A stretch of DNA of 64,000 nucleotides, from positions 62,001 through 126,000 of the forward strand of contig NZ_CWGJ01000019.1 of the NCBI RefSeq assembly GCF_900000175.1, written 5' to 3'. Below the pieces are notes generated by a model that did no database searches, had not been told where the DNA came from, and saw nothing but the letters and a program-made list of their open reading frames with translations. The translations under genes and the position numbers were made by a program. Origin of the DNA: Estrella lausannensis. Its GTDB lineage: Bacteria; Chlamydiota; Chlamydiia; Chlamydiales; Criblamydiaceae. Positions 18,070 to 27,232 of the stretch are shown here, piece by piece; position 1 is the first letter of the stretch; each line of letters begins with the position of its first letter.

Positions 18070-19364
18070 GACTTTTCCTTCATTTTCCGGGATATGATAG
18101 AGAGCAATGTACAGGCGATCTCTTTTCTTGAAAAGCGCTTAAGGGCCTCATCGCCGAGCTCGACTTTAGGAATTTTCTCCTTCTTAAGAGATCGGGTTAA
18201 AAATGCGGCCAGGGCGGCCTCCCCTTTTACGACCTCCCCGGCATTCAGAGCAAGTATCCTCTTCTCGGCAGAATCTAAGGGACAGGTTCCGGCAGAAATA
18301 ATGGGCGTTTTGGAGTAGAGATACTCAAAAAGCTTCCCCGTAAGCACCCCTTCCACCGAAGCGTCGCTCCAGGGAAGAAAGAGCAGAAAGTCCGCGTCAC
18401 GCTGAGCGACTAGCGATTCTGTCCTACTGATGAACCCCGCAAGACGCACCCAGCGGTCCACGCCAAACTGCTCAATTTTGAGAGCGAGATCGGCATTTCG
18501 CTGGCCGTAAAACAGCACTTCCAGCCTCTCTAAAAGAGCGGGGTTTTCATCTGCCACAAGGCGAATCGCTCTTAAAAGGGGGGTGGGGTCTCTTTTACCC
18601 ATGTAAATCGAGCCGGTGTGCACAATCCGGAGCTTGCCATCTTGAGGGAAGAAAGGACCTGCCGGCAAGCTGGCCAAATCAGTCCCGTCAAAGCCGTTTT
18701 CGACCGTAATCGTCTTCTCTTTACCGTGCTTTTTGCCAAGTGCGTCGGCAAAAGGATCGCTGATGGTGGTGATAAGGTCAGCATCAAGCAGCATTTTTCT
18801 CTCAAGAACCTGCTCTACCTTGCTGAAGGGAAAAACACCCGGATAGATGTAGTTATCGCTCCAGGTGTCTCTGTAATCGGCAACCCAGAACCTCGCAGCC
18901 CCTGCCCTCTTTAACCGCCAGGCAATCAGGTGAGTCGCATAGGGCCCGCAAGACGAAAGCACCACGTCGTAGGTTTCCCTCCTTTTCACTAAAGGATAAG
19001 CTTTAATAGCCCATAGATCAGCGATATCCGGCATCCGACAAGCGTTCATGACCCCTTTTTGAAACCGGAGATAATCAATCCCCTTCTTCAAAAACGATTT
19101 CAGGCCGCGAGAAGGGGTGGAAGGAGCGGTAATTCCGTCGTGATAGTTCCTTTTCCACCGGTTAAAAAAAACAGGTAAAGGCGCTTCAATTAGAGTGGCA
19201 AAATCGAGAGGGTAATCGAGCGGTTTGGGTTCATTGATCTTTTCAGTGGTGAGAACCTCCACTTGATGGCCCCTTTCGCTCCAAAATTTGGCGAATGAAT
19301 AGGGTCTTAGGGAGGCGATGGAGTTTTGCGGAGGAAAGAAGGTGCTGATGATTAAAATACGCAT
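18066..19364 (-). CDS. Glycosyltransferase family 4
   Basis: GT-B-fold glycosyltransferase of 432 residues. It starts MRILIISTFFPPQNSIASLR as WbuB/WbnH-type enzymes do. The acceptor half includes a DYRDTWSDNY segment, and the donor half has IVHTGSIYMGKRDP and FLLFLPWSDASVEGVLTGKLFEYL. It is the first gene of the operon ending with the Wzy-like gene. Upstream is a roughly 145-base AT-rich region shared with the divergent 19510 gene. Role in polymer assembly is inferred from neighbours. Confidence 0.87.
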   Translation of the reverse strand: MRILIISTFFPPQNSIASLRPYSFAKFWSERGHQVEVLTTEKINEPKPLDYPLDFATLIEAPLPVFFNRWKRNYHDGITAPSTPSRGLKSFLKKGIDYLRFQKGVMNACRMPDIADLWAIKAYPLVKRRETYDVVLSSCGPYATHLIAWRLKRAGAARFWVADYRDTWSDNYIYPGVFPFSKVEQVLERKMLLDADLITTISDPFADALGKKHGKEKTITVENGFDGTDLASLPAGPFFPQDGKLRIVHTGSIYMGKRDPTPLLRAIRLVADENPALLERLEVLFYGQRNADLALKIEQFGVDRWVRLAGFISRTESLVAQRDADFLLFLPWSDASVEGVLTGKLFEYLYSKTPIISAGTCPLDSAEKRILALNAGEVVKGEAALAAFLTRSLKKEKIPKVELGDEALKRFSRKEIACTLLSIISRKMKEKS

Positions 19365-19509
19365 AAAACCCCCCTGCTTTTGTCAATCGGCAAGGCACTT
19401 AAAATTAACATAGTTACAAAATTTACAATGATTTAAATACATCTTAATTCTGCCTTAACAAGATTCATGCTAAAATTTCGTACATTAAAGATATATACTA
19501 GGTAAAAAG

Positions 19510-20967
19510 ATGAGCTTTTCTGACGCCCACATCATTGAACAACGTTATCAGCAAAATAGCCATTACTACTACCCGGAAATGAAGCAAAAGATCGATGAGG
19601 TCATGGCAAACCCGGACCAGCCGATCGAAATTCCCGACAATTTTATCAGCAAATCCCTTGACGATAGCAACTTCTTATTTAAAATCATCCAACAAATCCA
19701 GATCCTCTTCAAGAAGTTCGTCAATAATGTAAAATGTTTTTTTTCAACCAGCTATCGTGAAGGGTACCAGCAGGCCGTTCAAAAAATCCAGAAGGCCTAC
19801 TCCGAAAAACTCGGTGCGATCTCGACTCTATCGAATACGATTATGGCCAAGCAGGCCAACATTCTCGCGCTCAAAAACAAACGTGCTGCTCTGGCCCCCA
19901 GGGTCAGCATCTTAAGGCAAGAGCTGGAGAGGGACCAGACCTCTCTGCAAGAGAAAATCGATGCCAAAAATCTCGTCGTTCAACAGGCAAAGATTTTGAA
20001 AGAGAAAAAAGAACACCAGCCCACGAAGGGTGAACAGATAAAGAATTTCTTTACAAACCTTTTCCAAATCAACCAGCAAGAAAAAGTGGAGCCTGAAGCA
20101 ATCGAGATCCAAGCTCAGGATGCCGAATTCCCCCTAGACAGCATCGATGAAGAGGTCATCTCCCTTTACGAAAACGAAGAGTTTAGCGCCTCTCCTCTGA
20201 TTGCCTCCATAAAAAATGGCAAAGAGGGCATCGGGATCAAAAATGCTGAACTTCTTAAAGCCGAAGGCAAGCTCGCCGAAATCAACGCCCTCTTGCAGAA
20301 AGAGTTGAAGAGCTTGGTCGATGCAGTGCAGGCAATCGAAGAAAAAAAACTGGAAAATTTCTTCTCCGATGAAGATATGGAAATTCCTTCGATCGAAGAA
20401 GAGATTGTCGATAGCACCCCTCAGCCGGCAAAGGAGCTGACTCCCCAAGAGATAAAGCTCGCCGCCATAACGCAAGATATCGTCGGGAAAGCCGCATGCA
20501 AAGATTTAGGAACACTTTTTTCATTGCTGCTGAAAAGGTTGCCAGAAGATGCCCTCGAAGGATGGACTTGTGACGATCAAGGCCATTTCACGCTGAAATT
20601 GAAAGAAACCTACCCCCTGTGGATGCCCGAAAACAATCCCAAGGGAGGCGCGGTTCTTCTGATGGGCTATGAAACCGATGGAAAAATTTCCGGAAAGCTC
20701 GAGGAGAACAGTATCCTTTTCACGAAGGGATTCAACACATTTGTCAAAGTTCCTGTGCTCGGCTACATTGCCCCGACTTTTGACGGGATACTCTACGGCT
20801 CACGAACAGACATCCGTATGGGAGGAACCTACCTCGGCCAGACGCAGTGGAACACCAAGACATTCTCGGTCATCAAAAAGGACTGGGAGCAAAACGGCCA
20901 GTTCATCGACAGCTCCTACCCCGGCGGCTACGAGAAATTCTTGGAGCAAAAAATCAAAGAAAGCTAA
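19510..20967 (+). CDS. Lineage-specific coiled-coil protein, paralogue 1
   Basis: I do not recognise a named family. The 485-residue protein opens with a Tyr-rich segment (IIEQRYQQNSHYYYPEMKQK). A long helical/coiled-coil region spans about 85-300 with acidic patches, and a beta-rich C-terminal domain from about 330 ends with GGTYLGQTQWNTKTFSVIKK and GGYEKFLEQK. The gene at 25761-27218 has the same length and the same start and end motifs, so the two are paralogues flanking the 21237 gene. No signal peptide or membrane segment is evident. A TATACT -10-like word lies about 11 bases before the ATG. An effector or structural role is possible but unproven. Confidence 0.8.
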   Translation: MSFSDAHIIEQRYQQNSHYYYPEMKQKIDEVMANPDQPIEIPDNFISKSLDDSNFLFKIIQQIQILFKKFVNNVKCFFSTSYREGYQQAVQKIQKAYSEKLGAISTLSNTIMAKQANILALKNKRAALAPRVSILRQELERDQTSLQEKIDAKNLVVQQAKILKEKKEHQPTKGEQIKNFFTNLFQINQQEKVEPEAIEIQAQDAEFPLDSIDEEVISLYENEEFSASPLIASIKNGKEGIGIKNAELLKAEGKLAEINALLQKELKSLVDAVQAIEEKKLENFFSDEDMEIPSIEEEIVDSTPQPAKELTPQEIKLAAITQDIVGKAACKDLGTLFSLLLKRLPEDALEGWTCDDQGHFTLKLKETYPLWMPENNPKGGAVLLMGYETDGKISGKLEENSILFTKGFNTFVKVPVLGYIAPTFDGILYGSRTDIRMGGTYLGQTQWNTKTFSVIKKDWEQNGQFIDSSYPGGYEKFLEQKIKES

Positions 20968-20980
20968 TCGCTTTCGTCTA

Positions 20981-21022
20981 TGCCGAGAGCCTATCATAAT
21001 TTGGCATCAAAGCTTTGAGAGA
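20981..21022. repeat. Decayed palindromic-repeat end
   Basis: TGCCGAGAGCCTATCATAAT followed by TTGGC and CTTTGAGAGACTGTC resembles the left end of the palindromic element joined to the second repeat motif. Sequence has drifted and no full hairpin remains. Confidence 0.4.
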
Positions 21023-21236
21023 CTGTCTAGCGGACTCGGATTTCTTCGGTTTGGGGATTATTTTGGCCCCATTTCGATACCCGCCCCAGCAGTCTCTTAG
21101 TCATTCCTATAGACAACCTTACCCTTTCAAAAGCCACATCTTTATCATAAATTATCAATAATTTATACAAACCCACTGCTATAATTTAATTAATCACTAA
21201 AATCAATATTCAATCATTTATTTTTTTGGAGGAAAC

Positions 21237-24200
21237 ATGGATGTTTTTTCGAAAAATGGCAATCTGATCGATCAGAGTTATTACAACTCACACCAAGCGG
21301 ACTACAGTGAAAATCTGGGCTGGAAACATACTCCGGTATCTTCCCAAAAAACGTATCTTATCGAAGGAAGAGAGTATAAGGCGATTGAGAAAATGGAGCG
21401 CCGTCTCTCCCTTTTTTCAGGGGAGAGAATCAAAGGGATCTTGCTCGGATTTGCCTGCACACTAGCTTCTGGCGGACTTGCGCTGATTTCAAAAAGAGTG
21501 CGCAATTGGATCAGTGGCCGTCAGGTAGTCAGAGTCTGTGTAGAAAAGAACAGCGCAATTAATCAAGCAACAGCACCTGTTAATGCATCTTCAAGCAAAG
21601 TATCCAATGTGGCAAGTAATGCGCTTACCACACCAGACACTACACCACCTGTCACTAGGCCTTCGCATAAAGACTCCGACGAAACGAGCACTGAGCTTAC
21701 CCCACCGGACAACACACCACCGGAAGTTCCGATCGATATCAGCTCCCACCAAAACGCGCTTTTGGTTGAACAAAGGGTGTCCCATGCTGCCGATGGAAGC
21801 GCAGAAGTTGAAGAGAAACCTCCTAGAGATGTTCCTGTCACGGGAACATCGGCGGAAATTTTGCCGACCGATCCTGATGACACTAAAGCAAGATTAGTTG
21901 GTTTTTACGTCAATCAGCAGGCGCGTCTTTTGGATCTCAAATCTAAACTGGCCGAGGCCTCTGCCGCAGACAAAGTCAAAATCCAGACCGCGATCGATCG
22001 GATCGATAGGTCTGATATGAACAATGCAAAAATAGCTCTGAAGGTACGGACAGGAAATGATCCTACCCCTCAGGAGCTTGCCAGCTATTTAGGAAAATCG
22101 ATGACGTCCGTACGAGGATACTATCTAGGCCAAGCCTACTCTCGGGCCATTTTGGAAAATCTTCCTGACATTGTGTCTCTCATGAAGGCGGACAAAACCG
22201 CTGATCCCCATCTTGTAGAAAAAATCTCAGGTCTCTCCAATCCCACTTTAGAGGAGATGGCAAAAGCTTTGGAGGTCTCCAATGAAAAGGCGGCCGATAT
22301 CCTTTTAGATTTTATGGTTTCGGCTGCAAAGCAGAATGAAGGGAGCTCCTTTCTACAGAATCTCGAAGCTAAAATCGACGGCCAAGTCGCCGCCCGTCTG
22401 GGCACGGGAGTAGAAGACATCAAAGCTTGGGTAAGTGACATCTCCAAAGAAAAAGACTTAGGGCTCATCCTCACGAGGCTTGGCGAGGAAAGAAAGGGCG
22501 TCTATGATCCGGACTTCAAGACAGCGGCCAATCAGACATTTGAAAAACATGCCGTGAGTGCCCACACCTCCGGCATGTGGACCTTTTTTCAGAAAGGGGA
22601 TGTACCAAGCACCTACATTGCTAAGCCGGAAGACGCCAAGCAGCAGTGGAAGCTTTTCTTAAACCCTAAGGCAGATGAATTCCAGTCCACTTTAGATCGT
22701 ACTTTAAAGGCCTTGGAATCGATGCCTTATATCAACGGTAAGATTGTCGCTTCCGACACAATCAAAAGGAAATCCGACCTGACCGTGGTACAAGACCCTT
22801 GCGAACCAAAACTTCTTCTCTATTTCAACGGTCCGGACAGCGCAGAAGATTTTCAAAAAGCAATTCAGCTGCTAGAGAAAGAATTCATGGATGCGGACAT
22901 GATCGCTCATCCCGAAGGGATGAGAGATAAAGGCAATGGAGTTTTAGAACCTCAAAAAGGTCCCTCGTTTACCAAAGAAAGAAATCCCCTCATGTTCTAC
23001 GTTCAGGGAGGGTTTACCGAGTCAGGCAGGCACGTAGCTGTTCAAAGTGGAGAATTGGACGCCTATTTCGAAGGGGAAAATTACTATTTGCACAAAGGTT
23101 CTCAAGATCCACTGAAAGATCTTCCTGGAGCAGTCTACTCCGTCGGAAACTTCATCGCGGAAATGAAGGCCAATGTAAGTTTGTTCAGCCAGCCCTTCCA
23201 GCTTGTCAAACTGCAGAATATGCTCAATAAATTGAACCGCGACACTCATCCCTCTCCTCAGGTTAGCCAGTGGAAGAATGAGATTCGGGAATTGATGGTC
23301 CTTGTGTCCGGCAATATGGGGCTTGAGCAGATGTCTTCGATGAGCCAGCTTCTTGAGCATTGGGAAAACATGGGAGATGTTAAATCAGCAACCGCCAAAA
23401 CATTCTACCAGCAATTGGGTGAGAATGTCAGTGAACTCGAAGGGGAAAAAGGGATCGTTAAAGCTAAAATTGATCATATAGAGAAAGCAGCCGATAGTGC
23501 AATCGCGAAATTAACAGCATTGAACGATGCGTCCGATCTGTCGTCCCTTTCGCTCCAAGATATTTTAAATGCCTCTCCTCCGTCGCTGCAATATATCATG
23601 ATAAAAAAAATTCTCTTGGAAAATCCCGATATGAAAGATCAGCTAATCGATATGGCTGTCGAGGAGATGGTTGCTAAGGTAAAAGACACTGTTGTCTTGA
23701 ATCAAACCGAGGAACAAATCAAAAATTACTTCAAAATGGGTGGAGACATAGCTCTAAGAGATGGTCAGCTAAAGATTGTAAGGAAAGGTTTCTGGGGTGA
23801 TGCGACATTAGACGTGGACTCTATCACTGATGAGCCCCTCAGTAAGTTAAAAGAACTCGGCCTTGATAAGCTGCCCCCTCAATTTAATTTGAAAGGCGAT
23901 CAGTTCGATGCGCATTCGCTCATCCAGCTCGGCCTGGACAAATTGCAATCGATCAAAAAAAGGCAGATTGAACGCAATGAGGCTTTGGACAAAGGAGAAG
24001 CGGTCGTGCTTTCTCAATACTATCACGCCACGGGCGCAAGCGCAGCCGCATCCATTGCCAAGACTGGCATCGAGGCTTCGCAGGCCCAGTCAGGCTTTGG
24101 GGCCTTCATCTCCACCGAACCGGAATTCCGCTATGGCGCCGTCATTTTAGGACTGCCCAAGGAGGTGGAATTCAAAAGCCAGGCAGCAACTATCTTCAAT

Positions 24201-24959
24201 AAAGGTAAGGCGGGACATATCTTGAAAAATGAGCAGCAAGTATGGGCAGGCTTAAAAAAATTCATCACCATCAATCCGCAGATGCAGGCGATGCAAACCG
24301 ATTTTAACTCAGGGGTTCAAAAAGTCGTTTCCGCGCTGGCGATGCCCAACGATTTATCCACCGATGCACAGTTCGAGCTAAAGGAAAGACTAGCACTGCT
24401 TTGCGATCGGGCCGTGGTGTTTAGGGCCGAGAGTGAGAACGACAAACATAAAGGATTCAGTCTGAATTATCGCGAGCTTGATATCAATTATTTACCAGCC
24501 GGGGGCATCAACGAGATTAAAACCGAGGAGAATCTGAATAAGTTTGCCGAGACCATGATCCGCGCAGCTTTAAAGCAGATGAACATCCCCTTAGAAAATA
24601 AAGATCAAATCGTCAGTCAACTAGCAGCTCCCTTCGCCCAGCAGTTCCGCTCGCTTTATCTTGAAGGAAAAACGATAGAAAACGACCAATTTGTGCTCCG
24701 GGGTGCTCTCCCCTCCCGCATCAAAGCAACCGTGATTGCGCCGGATGATGAATTGAAAGATCTATTTTACGACGAGTTTATAAAAAAGAATAAAACAGGC
24801 AGCCAGGCGACATTTAAAACTTTAGATGAAGTTAAAAAAGAATTTTCAAAACAGGGGTTTGAGGAAGAACTGGTGGAATTCATCCCCTTGGCTGAGCAGT
24901 TGATCGAAAGAGATTTTCTCAGCGAAGCCGATGCCAAGGTGCCTCAGGCATGGAGATAA
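21237..24959 (+). CDS. Very large lineage-specific protein with ADP-ribosyltransferase-like motif (effector candidate)
   Basis: A 1240-residue protein without a recognisable full-length family. A strong GGAGG site precedes the ATG, with a TATAAT word at 21180-21185. Residues about 63-85 (IKGILLGFACTLASGGLALI) are hydrophobic and could cross a membrane. A Thr/Pro-rich linker spans about 115-170, and long helical regions follow. Near residue 929 is YHATGASAAASIAKTGIEAS and then GFGAFISTEPEFRYG (His930, Ser959). This resembles the H-x-T and following strand of H-Y-E-type ADP-ribosyltransferases. The catalytic Glu cannot be assigned by eye. It is flanked by two paralogous coiled-coil genes. A secreted host-directed toxin or effector is an inference. 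Confidence 0.78.
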   Translation: MDVFSKNGNLIDQSYYNSHQADYSENLGWKHTPVSSQKTYLIEGREYKAIEKMERRLSLFSGERIKGILLGFACTLASGGLALISKRVRNWISGRQVVRVCVEKNSAINQATAPVNASSSKVSNVASNALTTPDTTPPVTRPSHKDSDETSTELTPPDNTPPEVPIDISSHQNALLVEQRVSHAADGSAEVEEKPPRDVPVTGTSAEILPTDPDDTKARLVGFYVNQQARLLDLKSKLAEASAADKVKIQTAIDRIDRSDMNNAKIALKVRTGNDPTPQELASYLGKSMTSVRGYYLGQAYSRAILENLPDIVSLMKADKTADPHLVEKISGLSNPTLEEMAKALEVSNEKAADILLDFMVSAAKQNEGSSFLQNLEAKIDGQVAARLGTGVEDIKAWVSDISKEKDLGLILTRLGEERKGVYDPDFKTAANQTFEKHAVSAHTSGMWTFFQKGDVPSTYIAKPEDAKQQWKLFLNPKADEFQSTLDRTLKALESMPYINGKIVASDTIKRKSDLTVVQDPCEPKLLLYFNGPDSAEDFQKAIQLLEKEFMDADMIAHPEGMRDKGNGVLEPQKGPSFTKERNPLMFYVQGGFTESGRHVAVQSGELDAYFEGENYYLHKGSQDPLKDLPGAVYSVGNFIAEMKANVSLFSQPFQLVKLQNMLNKLNRDTHPSPQVSQWKNEIRELMVLVSGNMGLEQMSSMSQLLEHWENMGDVKSATAKTFYQQLGENVSELEGEKGIVKAKIDHIEKAADSAIAKLTALNDASDLSSLSLQDILNASPPSLQYIMIKKILLENPDMKDQLIDMAVEEMVAKVKDTVVLNQTEEQIKNYFKMGGDIALRDGQLKIVRKGFWGDATLDVDSITDEPLSKLKELGLDKLPPQFNLKGDQFDAHSLIQLGLDKLQSIKKRQIERNEALDKGEAVVLSQYYHATGASAAASIAKTGIEASQAQSGFGAFISTEPEFRYGAVILGLPKEVEFKSQAATIFNKGKAGHILKNEQQVWAGLKKFITINPQMQAMQTDFNSGVQKVVSALAMPNDLSTDAQFELKERLALLCDRAVVFRAESENDKHKGFSLNYRELDINYLPAGGINEIKTEENLNKFAETMIRAALKQMNIPLENKDQIVSQLAAPFAQQFRSLYLEGKTIENDQFVLRGALPSRIKATVIAPDDELKDLFYDEFIKKNKTGSQATFKTLDEVKKEFSKQGFEEELVEFIPLAEQLIERDFLSEADAKVPQAWR

Positions 24960-25022
24960 AGGCAACATCTCTGCTGCCTTGCATAGCCGGAAGGAAGGAG
25001 CCTCACCGGGGTTGCCGCAAGT

Positions 25023-25349
25023 TCACGATTTGAATATGAAAAAAGCAGCCAGAACGATGAAGACAAAGCCGATCAAATGATTGACCTTAAGAGGCTCGTG
25101 CAGGTAAAAATAGGAAAAAAAACAAAAAACGACCAGTGTGATGATCTCTTGCATAGTTTTCAGCTGGGCGGTAGTGAACTCGTAGCTTCCAATGCGGTTG
25201 GCCGGAACCTGAAAACAGTATTCGAAAAATGCGATTCCCCAGCTGGCTAAAACAGCAATCAAGAGGGGAGTGCTGCGGTATTTAAGATGGCCATACCATG
25301 CAAAAGTCATGAAGATATTTGACAAGGTTAACAAAATAATCGTTGTCAC
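25023..25349 (-). CDS. DUF486 (DMT_6) small membrane protein
   Basis: A 108-residue protein with four predicted membrane helices. The conserved block FFEYCFQVPANRIG followed by TTAQLKTMQEIITLVVF is the signature of the DUF486 family, which is related to drug/metabolite transporters. Substrate is unknown. The gene converges on the 1240-residue protein gene with a 63-base gap and shares no obvious function with it. Confidence 0.9.
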   Translation of the reverse strand: MTTIILLTLSNIFMTFAWYGHLKYRSTPLLIAVLASWGIAFFEYCFQVPANRIGSYEFTTAQLKTMQEIITLVVFCFFSYFYLHEPLKVNHLIGFVFIVLAAFFIFKS

Positions 25350-25698
25350 AGCAGTCTTCCTCCGTAATTTTCAATAAATGCCGCCCCTCATCAAAACATC
25401 AATTCACCCGGGGCGGATGAGACAAAATCAAAATTTAAATTCTAATAAAACCTACTCCCCTGCTCCCCGCTGGTCAGCGCGCATCCGCCGGAGATCCGTA
25501 CAATGGGACACAGTTAGGGACAGCCCACAAACTCAAGCCAGTATACTTTGCTGCTCCATAGGGTACACCAAATTGGATGAATATGCTGATTATTTTTCGA
25601 AGGATATAAACCAATGGAGCAAACAAATCATACGACTTCAGGCCCCAGACTCTCTCTTATTCAAAACTAAAAACGGTGCTGGATTTTATTGAATTAAG
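25350..25698. other. Intergenic stretch with decayed repeat motifs
   Basis: Frames here are short and show no family resemblance. GGGACAGCCCACAAACTCAA at about 25517-25536 and AAATCATACGACTTCAG at about 25623-25639 match the second repeat motif in both orientations. Confidence 0.5.
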
Positions 25699-25727
25699 TT
25701 GATTAAATCAAAAAATGGATATAAAAT
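25699..25727 (+). promoter_or_regulatory. Predicted sigma-70-type promoter for paralogue 2
   Basis: TTGATT at 25699-25704 and TAAAAT at 25722-25727 are 17 bases apart and lie 33 bases before the ATG at 25761. Confidence 0.45.
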
Positions 25728-25760
25728 GCGCGAGATTATTTTTAATTTAGTCAACGCTTT

Positions 25761-27218
25761 ATGATCAACTTGAACACATCGATAGAACATTATTTTCACA
25801 ACAACGACCATTTCTTCTACCCGAAACTGGTCAAAACCCTGCATGAAGCGATTGAGAATCCCGAAAAAGAACTTATCCTCTCTGACGATATTCTCAAGGA
25901 TGAAAGCGACCAAATCGGGCTCCTCTTCTACCTGATCGACAGAATACGGATTTTTGCCCTCAAAATCTGGAACAACATCAGGTATTTCTTCTCCGCAAGT
26001 TACAGAAAAAACTTTGATGCCGCTGCCAAACGCATTTCAGAGGCCTACAACAAAAAAATGCAGCGTATCGCCGATGTAACCCAAGAGCTTACACGGTCAA
26101 GACTCAATCTTAAAGAAACGACTCTGCATAAAGCTGCTGCAAAATCAAGAATCTTGGAACTGAAAGCACGCATCAGCTCGATCCAAGAAAAGATTGATGC
26201 AAGACAAGCCGAGAAAGACCAGATTGTCGATAAAGCCAAAGATCTGATCAGCATCAAAATTGAGCAGGCAAAGCCAAGATCTTACATGTCCAGATTTCTC
26301 AGCTTCATCTACACCCCGACTCCTGAGCCTATAAGACCGGAAGTGCAGGAGATCGCTGAGATGGATCCTGATTTTCCAATCGACACGGTTGACGATACGT
26401 TTCTTGGATCGTATGAGAGGGAAGAGTGTGAGACCACCTTTCTCCAATCCATCCGGGAGTTGCGCAGAGACAAACGGAGCGCTGAGAGTGAACTTCTCAA
26501 AACAGAAGAGAGGCTGGAGAGTGAATCGGCAAAAGTGCAAGTCGCCTTTAACCGGGTCATGGACCTATTAAAAAAAATTGAAACCGAGTGCTTTGAGAAC
26601 TACTTCTCCGTCGAAGATCTCGAACCGCCCCTGAAGGAACCGGACAACACAGAAACGACCCTAAGGACCGAGCCAGAAACGATCTCCCCGTATCAATCCC
26701 TAATGCAAAATATCATCACGGCAATCAGGGAAAAAACCAACTGCCAGGAGCTCTCCATCCTCTATCCCGCGTTACTTAATAGGCTTCCACAAGGCTCCAT
26801 AGAGGAATTCAGAGTCGGTGACGACGGTGAATTTACGATCAAACTAAGAAAGCAGCAAGGCTTCTGGCAGCCATCAAAAAGCATAACAGGCGGTGCCGTC
26901 ATTGTGCTTGGCGATGCGGTCAAAGGCGAAATCCGGGGAAGGTTCAAAGAGAAGAAAATCCTCTTCGAAAGCGGCATGCACTTCTTTGTCAAGCAATCCC
27001 TCCTAGGGTACATTCTTACAAAAACCGAGGGAATCGACTTCCAAAGCAGAATCGAAGTAAAAATCGGCGGCACTTACATGGGACAGACCCTTTGGAAGGG
27101 TAAAACATTTAAAAAGCTCCGCTTTTCCTGGGAGAATAAGGGCGAAACCGTGCCTGAGGATTATCTCGGAGGCTACGAAAGTTTCTTAAGAAATAAAGTC
27201 GACAACAAGTCCGCCTAA
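25761..27218 (+). CDS. Lineage-specific coiled-coil protein, paralogue 2
   Basis: Unrecognised family, same length (485 residues) and plan as the product of 19510-20967. The N-terminus has SIEHYFHNNDHFFYPKLVKT, the middle is a long helical region (about 85-300), and the C-terminal domain ends with GGTYMGQTLWKGKTFKKLRF and GGYESFLRNKV. The pair has diverged clearly outside these blocks, so the duplication is old. The stop is 14 bases from the convergent nnr stop. No export signal is visible. Function is unknown; joint flanking of the 1240-residue gene suggests shared involvement or a duplicated module. Confidence 0.8.
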   Translation: MINLNTSIEHYFHNNDHFFYPKLVKTLHEAIENPEKELILSDDILKDESDQIGLLFYLIDRIRIFALKIWNNIRYFFSASYRKNFDAAAKRISEAYNKKMQRIADVTQELTRSRLNLKETTLHKAAAKSRILELKARISSIQEKIDARQAEKDQIVDKAKDLISIKIEQAKPRSYMSRFLSFIYTPTPEPIRPEVQEIAEMDPDFPIDTVDDTFLGSYEREECETTFLQSIRELRRDKRSAESELLKTEERLESESAKVQVAFNRVMDLLKKIETECFENYFSVEDLEPPLKEPDNTETTLRTEPETISPYQSLMQNIITAIREKTNCQELSILYPALLNRLPQGSIEEFRVGDDGEFTIKLRKQQGFWQPSKSITGGAVIVLGDAVKGEIRGRFKEKKILFESGMHFFVKQSLLGYILTKTEGIDFQSRIEVKIGGTYMGQTLWKGKTFKKLRFSWENKGETVPEDYLGGYESFLRNKVDNKSA

Positions 27219-27232
27219 TTTCCTTCAACCTC

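Noticed and set aside
25378..25692. A 104-codon plus-strand frame
   Set aside because: No family resemblance, low-complexity start, and it spans decayed repeat words.
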